The translations under genes were made by a program, and so were the position numbers. This document shows, piece after piece, positions 1 to 5,932 of a DNA stretch of 5,932 bases. The notes beneath the pieces were generated by a model. It searched no databases and was not told where the DNA came from. It was given only the letters and a program-made list of their open reading frames with translations. The DNA is from CBDUUP01 sp965370435 (GTDB lineage Bacteria > Chloroflexota > Anaerolineae > Anaerolineales > UBA11579): contig CBDUUP010000293.1 in assembly GCA_965370435.1 (NCBI GenBank), positions 1 through 5,932 on the forward strand, in the 5' to 3' direction. How positions within the stretch are numbered: the stretch's first letter is position 1; every line of letters begins with the position of its first letter.

Positions 1-69
1 TTATAATTAATTGTTTTATGTAGTCTAATTATTAAATTCAAATAATCATCATATCAAAAAATATATCTT
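1..69. other. AT-rich stretch without a recognised gene
   Basis: Composition drops abruptly from GC-rich coding sequence to strongly AT-rich sequence. I see no coding frame with a plausible start and no hairpin stronger than 4 bp. A minus-strand pair TTGATA (57-52), 18 bp, AATAAT (33-28) matches 5/6 and 5/6 of sigma70 consensus and could drive a gene to the left, but such matches are expected by chance in AT-rich DNA. Confidence 0.4.
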
Positions 70-116
70 CCCCCACACCCAAAAACATCCCAACCTACCC
101 ACTTGCCCACTTGCCC
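70..116 (-). other. Possible G-quadruplex region downstream of the operon
   Basis: On the mRNA-sense (minus) strand there are six G-tracts: GGG at 116-114, 108-106, 100-98, 91-89 and 80-78, and GGGGG at 74-70. The first four are separated by 5, 5 and 6 nt, which satisfies the common G3/N1-7 quadruplex rule; the next gaps are 8 and 3 nt. A U-rich stretch (66-56, ATATATTTTTT) follows. The arrangement lies 55-105 nt after the last stop codon, where a transcript end is expected. Folding is inferred from the tract pattern only. Confidence 0.4.
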
Positions 117-172
117 ACATGCCGCTTGCCACTTGCCACCTGCAACGTTCAACCTTCCAACGTTCAACCCTC
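98..172. repeat. Short tandem-repeat tract at the 3' end of the operon
   Basis: On the plus strand three 8-mers run head to tail (CCCACTTG at 98 and 106, CCCACATG at 114), followed by three related 7-mers (CCGCTTG 122, CCACTTG 129, CCACCTG 136). These give way to two 15-mers, CAACGTTCAACCTTC (143-157) and CAACGTTCAACCCTC (158-172), identical at 14 of 15 positions. The last copy ends inside the stop codon of the response regulator (173-171). The tract has almost no G-C self-complementarity and is not an ordinary hairpin terminator. Similar word-like repeats occur between genes of Anaerolineae-type genomes; that comparison is from memory, not a search. Confidence 0.75.
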
Positions 173-959
173 ACCCCTCCCCGTCCACCCCATCGAACAC
201 GTACCCCGTCCCGCGCACGTTGACGATCCATTCCCCCCCGCCGCGAAAAACTGACAGCTTACGCCGCAGTCGGCTGATGAGCGGCCGCATGATCTCCGGG
301 GCCTCCCATTCGGTGGTCTGATATCCCTGCACCAGCATCACCAGCTCCCGGTGAGAGAGCACCCGCCCCTGGTTCTCCAGGAGCACCTTCATCAGCTTGC
401 CCTCCGTGGGCGTGAGGGCGATCTTATCATCCCCCCGCCAGACCTCCCGGCGTTCCAGATCCACCGTGATGCCGTGCCCCAATGAAACCGTAGACCGCGC
501 CACCGGCGCGCTGGTCTCGACCCCTTCGGCGCTCTTCAGTTCCTGGATATTCGCTTCCATCTGCTCTAACAGGCGGCGTTTGCGCACCGAATCGGTGCGC
601 TGGGTGATCCCCCTCTCAACGCTGGCCACAATATCGTTCGGCGCAGCCGGTTTGAGAATGTAGTCGTGCGCCCCTTGCCGCAACGCCTCAATGGAGGATT
701 CCAACGACCCGTGCGCGGTGAGCAGAATTACCAAAGTGTCGGGGGCGATCTCGGTCGCCTTTATCAACACTTCCAACCCATCCATGCCCGGCATCTTCAA
801 ATCCAGCAGCATCAAATCGAACTCATCCTTCTCCAGCGCCTCCACCGCTTCCTCTCCGCTGGCTACCGCCGTCACCCGGTACCCCTCCAACTTCAAGATG
901 TCGTTCAATGATTTTCGGGCCGCCTTTTCGTCATCAACGATCAAAATCCTGCCTTTCAT
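171..959 (-). CDS. Response regulator, receiver plus OmpR/PhoB-type winged helix
   Basis: This 262-residue protein is the probable DNA-binding output of the operon. The receiver (about 3-118) has D9/D10, phosphoacceptor D53 in LLDLKMPGMDG, T81 and K103-P104. The stretch TAHGSLESSIEALRQGAHDY (81-100) looks more like NtrC/FixJ-type receivers than classical OmpR ones. A charged, probably helical linker (about 119-147) is longer than usual for OmpR regulators, which are commonly about 220-240 residues. The C-terminal winged helix (about 150-248) has the expected elements: the LTPTEGKLMKVLLENQGRVL core, the recognition helix region around MRPLISRLRRKL (214-225) and the terminal wing VNVRGTGYVF (237-246). 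Its ATG overlaps the TGA of the receiver-kinase gene as ATGA and is preceded by a very strong Shine-Dalgarno sequence, suggesting the regulator is made in excess of the kinases. Its target genes, and whether it autoregulates the operon, cannot be told from the sequence. Confidence 0.95.
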   Translation of the reverse strand: MKGRILIVDDEKAARKSLNDILKLEGYRVTAVASGEEAVEALEKDEFDLMLLDLKMPGMDGLEVLIKATEIAPDTLVILLTAHGSLESSIEALRQGAHDYILKPAAPNDIVASVERGITQRTDSVRKRRLLEQMEANIQELKSAEGVETSAPVARSTVSLGHGITVDLERREVWRGDDKIALTPTEGKLMKVLLENQGRVLSHRELVMLVQGYQTTEWEAPEIMRPLISRLRRKLSVFRGGGEWIVNVRGTGYVFDGVDGEG

Positions 960-2554
960 ACTGCCTCCTTCACGGGTAATGTCACCCGGAAACGGGCCCC
1001 TTTTCCACGTCCGGGAACCAGATCCAAACTGCCTCCGTGGGCGGTCAATATACCATAACTGACCGACAAACCCAGGCCGGTGCCGTCTTCTCTGGCGCTG
1101 GTGAACGGCTCAAAGAGGTGTTCGCGGATTTCCGGCGCCACCCCCGGGCCGGTATCCTCCACATAGATCTCCACACCCTGTTTTCCGATTTTGCTCTCAA
1201 TAAAGATCTCGCCCCCCTCCGGCATGACTCCCATAGCGTTCAAGATCAAGTTGAATAAGACCTGCTGTAACTGGTTGCTCACCACCACCACCAGGGGGAG
1301 TTCCTCCGCCAGGTCAGTCTGCACTTCAATCTGCTGGTGGATCAACTGCTGCTGCATCAAGGCCAACACCCGTTGAACCAATTCGTTCACGTCGGTCGGC
1401 TTGCGATGCGCCACCCCGGGGCGATAGAAGTCCAACATCCGTTGGACGGTGTTCATCAAGCGTTCTAGCTCATCCTGAGCCATGTCCAGGTAATTCAGCC
1501 GCTCTTCTTCCGATAATTCTTCCCGCCCCACCAGATGCAGGCAATTGCGCACCGACTGGAGCGGATTGTTGACCTCGTGGGCGATGGAGGCCGTCAGCCT
1601 TCCCACCGCCGCCATCTTCTCCGCCTGGAGCAAAGCCCGCTGCGAATCTTCCACCTGCCGGACGAAGGAACGCAGTTCATCGTACAGGCGGGCGTTTTCT
1701 AATGCCACCGCCGCCTGCCTCGCCAAAATCCCGAACAAGTCCAGGTCCGAAGCCCCAAAAACCGGCTCCCCAGGGTCGCGCCCCGCCATCAGCACACTGC
1801 TGTCTTCATGCCTGGACACCGGCGCGCACATCACCGACCCCAATTCATGCTCCGTCAGGATCTCCTGAAGCGCCGGGTCTCCCGGCCCATCCAGGTTCAC
1901 CGCGATAGGCACCTTCCACACGTCGGCTCGGGCCAGAGGCCCGCCTTCAGGGCGGCTGTCCTCCTCCGGCAGCGGGGTTCCCCGCGACGCTGCAAGTTCC
2001 AGCCGGTCTTCGCCCACCTTGCGGCGATAATATCCCGCATGAGTGCAGCGCAAATGCCCGCAGATCGCATTGAGGATCAAATCCATCAACCGGTCCGGTC
2101 GAGTCTCCGAAAAAAGCGCCTCGGTCATATCCAGCATGGGACGGATCGCTTGAAGCCGGGCCATCTCCCGCTTTTGCTGGCTTTCTTGCAGCGCCCCCCG
2201 CACCGCCTTGACCAATTCCTCCCCCTCCGAGAAGGGCTTGAGGATCAACCCATCCGCGCCTTCCCGCAGGGCTTGCATAGCCGTCTCGATAGTGCCAAAC
2301 CCGGTCATAATAACCACGGCCAGGTCGGGCTGGTGTTGGCGGGCCTGCGCCATCACCTCGAAGCCATCCATCTCCGGCATGCGGATGTCAACCAGCAGCA
2401 AATCTATCTGCGATTTCTTCAGGATGGCGATCCCCTCTCCGGGCGCGGTGACTGAATCGACCTTGAAACCCGCCTTTTCAAGCAGCCGAACACACAGCCG
2501 GACGATCCCCGGCTCGTCGTCTATGACCAGAACGGTGGCTTCAGGCGTTGACAT
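956..2554 (-). CDS. Receiver-GAF-histidine kinase (N-terminal receiver hybrid kinase)
   Basis: This 532-residue protein (numbered from ATG 2554) joins an input receiver to a kinase. The N-terminal receiver (about 6-120) has the acidic pair D12/D13, phosphoacceptor D56 in the motif LLVDIRMPEMDG, T84 and K106. A GAF-like domain follows at about 135-282; its start and middle are poorly conserved, but its C-terminal part (MCAPVS, then FGILARQAAVALENARLY) is recognisable. HisKA carries SIAHEVNNPL with H326, and the HATPase domain has N435/N439, G1 box DTGPGV (467-472), F-box LFEPF and G2 box DGTGLGLS (490-497). All phosphotransfer residues are present, so both phosphate receipt on D56 and autokinase activity are plausible. 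Known receiver-first kinases are controlled by phosphorylation of the receiver; that the upstream kinase is the donor is inference. The start could also be GTG at 2560 (two residues more); I prefer ATG 2554, which has a purine-rich AAAGAAAG at a better distance. It overlaps the upstream gene by 14 bp (20 bp from GTG). Confidence 0.94.
   Translation of the reverse strand: MSTPEATVLVIDDEPGIVRLCVRLLEKAGFKVDSVTAPGEGIAILKKSQIDLLLVDIRMPEMDGFEVMAQARQHQPDLAVVIMTGFGTIETAMQALREGADGLILKPFSEGEELVKAVRGALQESQQKREMARLQAIRPMLDMTEALFSETRPDRLMDLILNAICGHLRCTHAGYYRRKVGEDRLELAASRGTPLPEEDSRPEGGPLARADVWKVPIAVNLDGPGDPALQEILTEHELGSVMCAPVSRHEDSSVLMAGRDPGEPVFGASDLDLFGILARQAAVALENARLYDELRSFVRQVEDSQRALLQAEKMAAVGRLTASIAHEVNNPLQSVRNCLHLVGREELSEEERLNYLDMAQDELERLMNTVQRMLDFYRPGVAHRKPTDVNELVQRVLALMQQQLIHQQIEVQTDLAEELPLVVVVSNQLQQVLFNLILNAMGVMPEGGEIFIESKIGKQGVEIYVEDTGPGVAPEIREHLFEPFTSAREDGTGLGLSVSYGILTAHGGSLDLVPGRGKGARFRVTLPVKEAV
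964..970 (-). promoter_or_regulatory. Strong Shine-Dalgarno site of the response regulator gene
   Basis: The minus strand reads AAGGAGG followed by CAGT and the ATG at 959. This is a near-perfect anti-SD match with a short 4-nt spacer, lying inside the last codons of the receiver-kinase gene. It fixes the start at 959 and is by far the best ribosome-binding site in the operon; the second gene has only a weak purine run. Confidence 0.85.
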
Positions 2555-5500
2555 TTTCACTTTCTTTGATGACCGGCAGCCAAACAGTGAACAGGGTGCC
2601 TTCCCCGGCCTCGCTGTCCACCTCTATGTAGCCGCCGTGGTCCGAAACGATCCCATAACTGATGGAAAGTCCCAGTCCGGTCCCGCTGCCGGTTGGCTTG
2701 GTGGTGAAGAAGGGTTCAAATATATGCTGCATATTCTCCGGCTCAATGCCGTGGCCGTCATCTCGCACCGCCACAGTGACCCAATCTGCGCCCTCCCGCG
2801 ATTCGGTCGTGGTCTCGATGTGCAGCTTCCCGCCGTTGGGCATGGCTTGCAATGCGTTGTGGATCAGGTTCAAGACCACTTGCTTGATCTGGTTGCGGTC
2901 TATCCGCACCTGAGGAAGCTCATTCCAGAATTGGATCTGCATCTCTACCCCGCTGGTGTTCGCCAGGTGGGTGACCAGGGTCACCACGTCGCTGACGATC
3001 TCATTCATATCTGATTTTACCCGCAAAAGCTCACTCTGGCGAGAGAAATCCAGCAGGCGGCGCACCACGGTTCGTGCTCGCAATGCCTCCTGCAAGATCA
3101 ATTCAAGGTCGGCCCGCTGGGCGAATTCCTCCGGCAGTTCTTCCAGGACCAATTCAGCGAACCCGGCCACCGTCGTGAGCGGGTTGTTCAATTCGTGGGC
3201 CACCCCGGCGGCCATCTCTCCCACCGCCGCCAGCTTTGCGGTGCGGATCAACCGTTCCTCCACCAACCGCTGGGCTTCGATGCGCTCTTCCAACTCCACA
3301 TACAGCCGGGCGTTGCGGATGAAGACCGTCACCTGGGGAGCCAGCAGTTCCAAGATTTGCAGGTCAACCTCCCGGAACACCCGCAGCGGGTCATCGTCAT
3401 AGACCGTGAGCGTGCCGATGACCTCGTCAACCAGCTTGAGCGGCACGCTGGCGACCGATTTGAAAGGCGCTTTGGGGTCCTTCAATTGTTTCCCGCTCCA
3501 CTGGTTGTAATTTTTCACTGCCATCGGCTCCCCCGTCGCGGCCACACGTCCAGCTACCCCATACATGAAGGGGAAAGTATACCCGGCATAGTCCTGCCAG
3601 GGATTCTCCGAAACCAGCACCCGCACCAATTTTTCATCCCCATCCACCAGGCCCAGTTCAGCGCCTTTTGCGCCCAAAAGTTCTTTGGCCCGATTCACCA
3701 CCCGCTTCAGCAATATGTCCCAGTCCAGGTTGGTGCTGATGTCCAGGGAAGTCTCCCGCACCGCTTCAAGCTGCCGCACGTTCATCTGGAGCTGTTCATA
3801 GCGGCGGGCATACATGATCACACTGGAAAGCACCCCCGCCAGGGCCTCCAGGGCGATGAGATCGTTATCCGAAAAGGCATGTTTTCGGGCCTGCTCAACA
3901 TTCACCACCCCCAGCAACCGCTCCCCGGCCCGCAGCGGAACACACATCACCGATCCCGCCTGCCAGCTTGAGACCGCCATGTAGCGTTTATCCTGGCTGA
4001 CGTCGTTGATAGACAGGCTCTCCCCGCTTTCCAGAACGTGGGAGGTCACGCCCAAATTACGAGCATAATTCAACCCCTCCGGGCTGACCACTTTATCGGC
4101 CCCGCTCACTCCGGCCACTATTAAATTTTCCCCCGCCTCATCCAGCAAGACCACCGCCGCCAGGTCATAGTCGAACCCCTCGACCATTAATTTGGTGGCC
4201 CGTCCGGCGATCTCCTCCACGTCGGTCAAACCGACCACATCTTGCACCACCTGATGGATGGAACTGAGATTACGCGCCCGCACCCGGGCCTTCTCGTTCA
4301 ACCCCACGTTTTCGATCAGTCCGGCCAATTGGCTGGCGATCACAGTGAGCAATTGTTCATCCTGCGGCGAAAAAGCGTCCGCTTCCACGTTTTCCAGCGT
4401 CAAGACTCCAATCACCTTACCCCGGTAATGGAGCGGCACCGCCAGTGCAGATTTCACCTCTCGGTTTTCCGCCTGGTAGCGGGGCGCTGCTTCCACATTC
4501 CCCGCCCGGACCGACCTGCCGGTTTCCAATACGTATCCGGCCAGACTGTCTTCAATAGAGCTGTATTCTGGTATCTTATCGTCCTCGTCCTCCGCGTAGC
4601 TGCGCAGGCGCTCCCCGTCCGATTCGAGCAAGTAGAGTTTGACCAGGTCGGTGCGGAAAGTCCGCCGCAGCATCCGCCAGACTCGCCGGGCCACCTCGTC
4701 CACATTCACTCCGCCCACCGAGGTAACCGAGGCCAATTCGTTGAGCAAGGCGAATTGCTGTAAATGCCGGGAAGCCTCGGTGAACACAATCGCGTTATCA
4801 ATGGAGGCCGCTACGTGGAAAGCCAGAGTCTGCATCCGCTCCAGGTCCAAAGGGATGAAGGCCTGCCCGCGGCCTCCCTTGAAGGCCATGTAGCCGATGA
4901 TCCGCTGGCCCAATGCCACCGGAACCCCCATCCAATCCCCGGTCGCGTCTTTGGCTTCGGCCTTCAAGGCCAACTGCCGCCGCCGGGCCGCCCGCTTCAC
5001 GATCACGCCCTGGCGGGTATCCACCATCTCGGCCACAACTTTGTTCTGCTCCAGGTCAGTTTCCGTGCCCCGCATCTTGGCGGGCAATTTCCACACCGTC
5101 TCGATCCGAAACGCATCCCCGGCCCGCACCGCCAGATAAGCCCCCACGCAAGGCGTAAATCGCGCCAGGGAGGCCAATATATATTCCAGCGCCTCCTCCG
5201 GGGCAAAACCGGGGTCCTTCACGTTCTCCGCAAGGGGCAGGAAGATCTCTTCGTTGGTGGCCGCCAGATACACCGGCTCCTGGTGCCGAGCCGTCACCGC
5301 CAGCAAACGGAAAAGCTCCTTCCCCACCCGATCCAATTCGTCCACCCCCACCAGCAGCAAACCATAATCCTCCGGCGTGGGGAAAACGTACACCCGCTCG
5401 CACCCCAATCGCTCTGCCAGCTTATTGAGTTTCCGGGTGCGCGTGCTGTCGCTCGCCAGGGCGCTTTGCAGCCAGGCCAGGGTTTTAGGCTGCGCCAGGT

Positions 5501-5645
5501 ATTCATCCAAAGCCTTCTGGCGCGTCTTACTCAACCCATACCCCTCGCCCACCTGCCACCCCTCCGGCAGATGAGTCAGCCTCGCCGCCCACCTCGCCCC
5601 GGCAGCCTTGCACGCTTCTTTCATTTGAGTCAGCAAATCATCCAT
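2541..5645 (-). CDS. Soluble sensor histidine kinase with four GAF domains
   Basis: This 1034-residue protein is a cytoplasmic sensor kinase that should autophosphorylate on histidine and pass the phosphate to a receiver domain. GAF-type domains are visible at about 150-287, 312-447, 474-612 and 640-779; the second to fourth show the usual pattern of a 'VPL..g..iGvl.l' strand followed by an 'F...D..lL..la' helix. A coiled linker (about 780-805) leads to HisKA, with the H-box GVAHELNNPL (phosphoacceptor H817), an NtrB-like type. The HATPase domain has the N-box (N926, N930), G1 box DDGHGI (962-967), F-box IFEPFFTTK (975-983) and G2 box GSGTGLGLS (986-994), all intact. Residues 1-140 match no domain I can name. 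There is no transmembrane segment or signal peptide. The ATG at 5645 is preceded by a G-rich ribosome-binding site; the next in-frame ATG is codon 8. It is the first gene of the operon, and its end overlaps the next gene. The ligands of the GAF domains cannot be read from sequence. Confidence 0.95.
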   Translation of the reverse strand: MDDLLTQMKEACKAAGARWAARLTHLPEGWQVGEGYGLSKTRQKALDEYLAQPKTLAWLQSALASDSTRTRKLNKLAERLGCERVYVFPTPEDYGLLLVGVDELDRVGKELFRLLAVTARHQEPVYLAATNEEIFLPLAENVKDPGFAPEEALEYILASLARFTPCVGAYLAVRAGDAFRIETVWKLPAKMRGTETDLEQNKVVAEMVDTRQGVIVKRAARRRQLALKAEAKDATGDWMGVPVALGQRIIGYMAFKGGRGQAFIPLDLERMQTLAFHVAASIDNAIVFTEASRHLQQFALLNELASVTSVGGVNVDEVARRVWRMLRRTFRTDLVKLYLLESDGERLRSYAEDEDDKIPEYSSIEDSLAGYVLETGRSVRAGNVEAAPRYQAENREVKSALAVPLHYRGKVIGVLTLENVEADAFSPQDEQLLTVIASQLAGLIENVGLNEKARVRARNLSSIHQVVQDVVGLTDVEEIAGRATKLMVEGFDYDLAAVVLLDEAGENLIVAGVSGADKVVSPEGLNYARNLGVTSHVLESGESLSINDVSQDKRYMAVSSWQAGSVMCVPLRAGERLLGVVNVEQARKHAFSDNDLIALEALAGVLSSVIMYARRYEQLQMNVRQLEAVRETSLDISTNLDWDILLKRVVNRAKELLGAKGAELGLVDGDEKLVRVLVSENPWQDYAGYTFPFMYGVAGRVAATGEPMAVKNYNQWSGKQLKDPKAPFKSVASVPLKLVDEVIGTLTVYDDDPLRVFREVDLQILELLAPQVTVFIRNARLYVELEERIEAQRLVEERLIRTAKLAAVGEMAAGVAHELNNPLTTVAGFAELVLEELPEEFAQRADLELILQEALRARTVVRRLLDFSRQSELLRVKSDMNEIVSDVVTLVTHLANTSGVEMQIQFWNELPQVRIDRNQIKQVVLNLIHNALQAMPNGGKLHIETTTESREGADWVTVAVRDDGHGIEPENMQHIFEPFFTTKPTGSGTGLGLSISYGIVSDHGGYIEVDSEAGEGTLFTVWLPVIKESENVNA

Positions 5646-5650
5646 AGCTA

Positions 5651-5656
5651 CCCCCC
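5651..5656 (-). promoter_or_regulatory. G-rich ribosome-binding site of the first kinase gene
   Basis: Six consecutive G residues lie 5 nt before the ATG at 5645 on the minus strand. GGGGG can pair with the CCUCC anti-SD core using one G-U wobble, at proper spacing. Whether it lies within the mRNA depends on which promoter is used, because the nearest consensus -10 element abuts it. Confidence 0.5.
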
Positions 5657-5686
5657 ATTATAGGATAAAAACGCTCCAAGACACAA
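5657..5686 (-). promoter_or_regulatory. Putative sigma70-type promoter of the operon
   Basis: The minus strand has a perfect TATAAT (5662-5657). The best -35 candidate is TTGTGT (5686-5681), 18 bp upstream, matching the consensus TTG only. The hexamer is set in an AT-rich intergenic stretch immediately before the first gene, which fits a promoter. Transcription would start near 5650, about 5 nt before the ATG, leaving essentially no leader and excluding the G-rich ribosome-binding site. The match may therefore be fortuitous, or the mRNA may be leaderless. Confidence 0.45.
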
Positions 5687-5751
5687 TAATAAGCCACCCA
5701 TAATTTCACGTTCACCCACTTCCTAATCACCAAAAATTTCACCTTCCACAA

Positions 5752-5806
5752 AGAATAACCAAGGCTTATGTCTAGAACAAGTGCAATGGCCCTGATTTGT
5801 TATTCT
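5752..5806. repeat. Inverted repeat in the upstream intergenic region
   Basis: AGAATAAC (5752-5759) is exactly complementary to GTTATTCT (5799-5806); allowing one mismatch the stem extends inward by two more pairs (5761-5762 with 5796-5797). The enclosed loop is 33-39 nt. It lies just after the TAG of the partial frame and about 106 bp before the start codon of the first kinase. It could be an AT-rich transcript end, an operator dyad or an old element border; none can be decided here. Confidence 0.4.
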
Positions 5807-5812
5807 CCCGAC

Positions 5813-5932
5813 CTAGAATATTGCGTTTTTAGGAGTCGAGGCTTTATCCGGGTCATGTGGGCGGATTTTTACCGGCAAAAGCAACGACTCCAACCCCAAT
5901 TTTTGGATCCGCCCCAATACCGTCATTAAGAA
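5813..5932 (-). pseudogene. Partial protein-like frame at the right edge, possible transposase remnant
   Basis: An uninterrupted minus-strand frame enters from the window edge and runs 39 codons to TAG (5815-5813); an ATG is present at 5926. The product contains VLGRIQKLGLESLLLP, a charged RPHDPDKASTPKNA segment, then the stop. The spacing of 'LG-L..LL', an acidic/proline segment and a following 'KxS' loosely resembles the start of DDE transposases of the IS1634/IS1380 kind, where the chain would continue for hundreds of residues; here it stops, so it would be a truncated remnant. Alternatively it is the true C-terminus of an unrelated upstream gene, or a chance open frame. The identity is a weak inference; the open frame itself is directly visible. 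Confidence 0.3.
5832..5891. repeat. 60-bp imperfect palindrome
   Basis: Two 20-nt arms (5832-5851 and 5872-5891) are complementary in one continuous register: 7 bp (GGAGTCG/CGACTCC), a 2x2 mismatch, 5 bp (GCTTT/AAAGC), a 2x2 mismatch, then 4 bp (CCGG/CCGG), with a 20-nt loop. That is 16 of 20 paired positions with no bulges. It overlaps the partial frame at the right edge. It could be a structured RNA, a protein-binding dyad or part of a decayed mobile element. Confidence 0.55.

Larger units (their letters stand above)
5646..5812. other. Intergenic region upstream of the kinase operon
   Basis: This AT-rich segment holds the putative promoter and the inverted repeat described separately. One minus-strand frame is open for about 50 codons (from roughly 5795 to 5642), but it follows a stop, has no good start or ribosome-binding site, and runs into the kinase start, so I do not call it a gene. 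I see no tRNA or known riboswitch. Confidence 0.5.

Noticed and set aside
28..57. Leftward promoter TTGATA-18-AATAAT
   Set aside because: The match is reasonable but falls in strongly AT-rich sequence where such matches are common, and no downstream gene is visible in the window.
98..172. CRISPR-like array
   Set aside because: The units are 7-15 nt and directly adjacent with no spacers; this is a simple tandem repeat.
49..231. Minus-strand 60-codon frame at the 3' end of the operon
   Set aside because: It is Trp/Arg/Gly-rich translation of the repeat tract, out of frame with the response regulator.
1808..2455. Long plus-strand open frame of about 215 codons
   Set aside because: It is antisense to the receiver-kinase gene, has a low-complexity His/Arg/Pro-rich product, and lies opposite clearly conserved catalytic motifs.
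2208..3014. Plus-strand open frame of about 268 codons across the junction of the two kinase genes
   Set aside because: It lies opposite intact HATPase and receiver motifs and shows no recognisable domain or ribosome-binding site.
4764..5663. Plus-strand open frame of about 299 codons
   Set aside because: It is antisense to the first kinase gene; its Pro/His/Arg/Gln-rich product is typical of the reverse of GC-rich coding sequence, and it shows no domain.
5642..5795. Minus-strand open frame of about 50 codons in the intergenic region
   Set aside because: There is no start codon with a ribosome-binding site, the product is Val/Trp/Tyr-rich without a motif, and it overlaps the putative promoter and the start of the first kinase.

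Overview
The window is mostly one compact three-gene signalling operon, all on the minus strand, covering about 171 to 5645. In transcription order (right to left) it encodes a 1034-residue soluble histidine kinase with four GAF domains, a second kinase with an N-terminal receiver domain (REC-GAF-HisKA-HATPase), and a 262-residue response regulator with an OmpR/PhoB-type winged-helix DNA-binding domain. The genes overlap end to start (14 or 20 bp, then 4 bp), so they are almost certainly co-transcribed and translationally coupled. All phosphotransfer residues visible in the three proteins are intact. No membrane segment or signal peptide is evident, so the system appears to sense a cytoplasmic signal.

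The likely host is a member of Chloroflexota, probably Anaerolineae-like. Long soluble kinases with several GAF domains, GC-rich coding sequence and short C-rich tandem repeats between genes are all common there. This is inference from style, not from a marker gene.

Layout: 1-97 is AT-rich, mostly without a recognisable gene. 98-172 is a tandem-repeat tract that starts exactly at the stop codon of the response regulator and places a run of G-tracts on the mRNA-sense strand. 171-5645 is the operon. 5646-5812 is the upstream intergenic region, with a consensus -10 hexamer unusually close to the first start codon and an inverted repeat. 5813-5932 is an open minus-strand frame that enters from the right edge and stops; it is protein-like and may be a transposase remnant. 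It overlaps a 60-bp imperfect palindrome.

Proposed working model (inference): the multi-GAF kinase integrates ligand or redox cues, the receiver-kinase serves as a second or intermediate phosphorylation node, and the winged-helix regulator is the transcriptional output. No target operator can be identified from this window.
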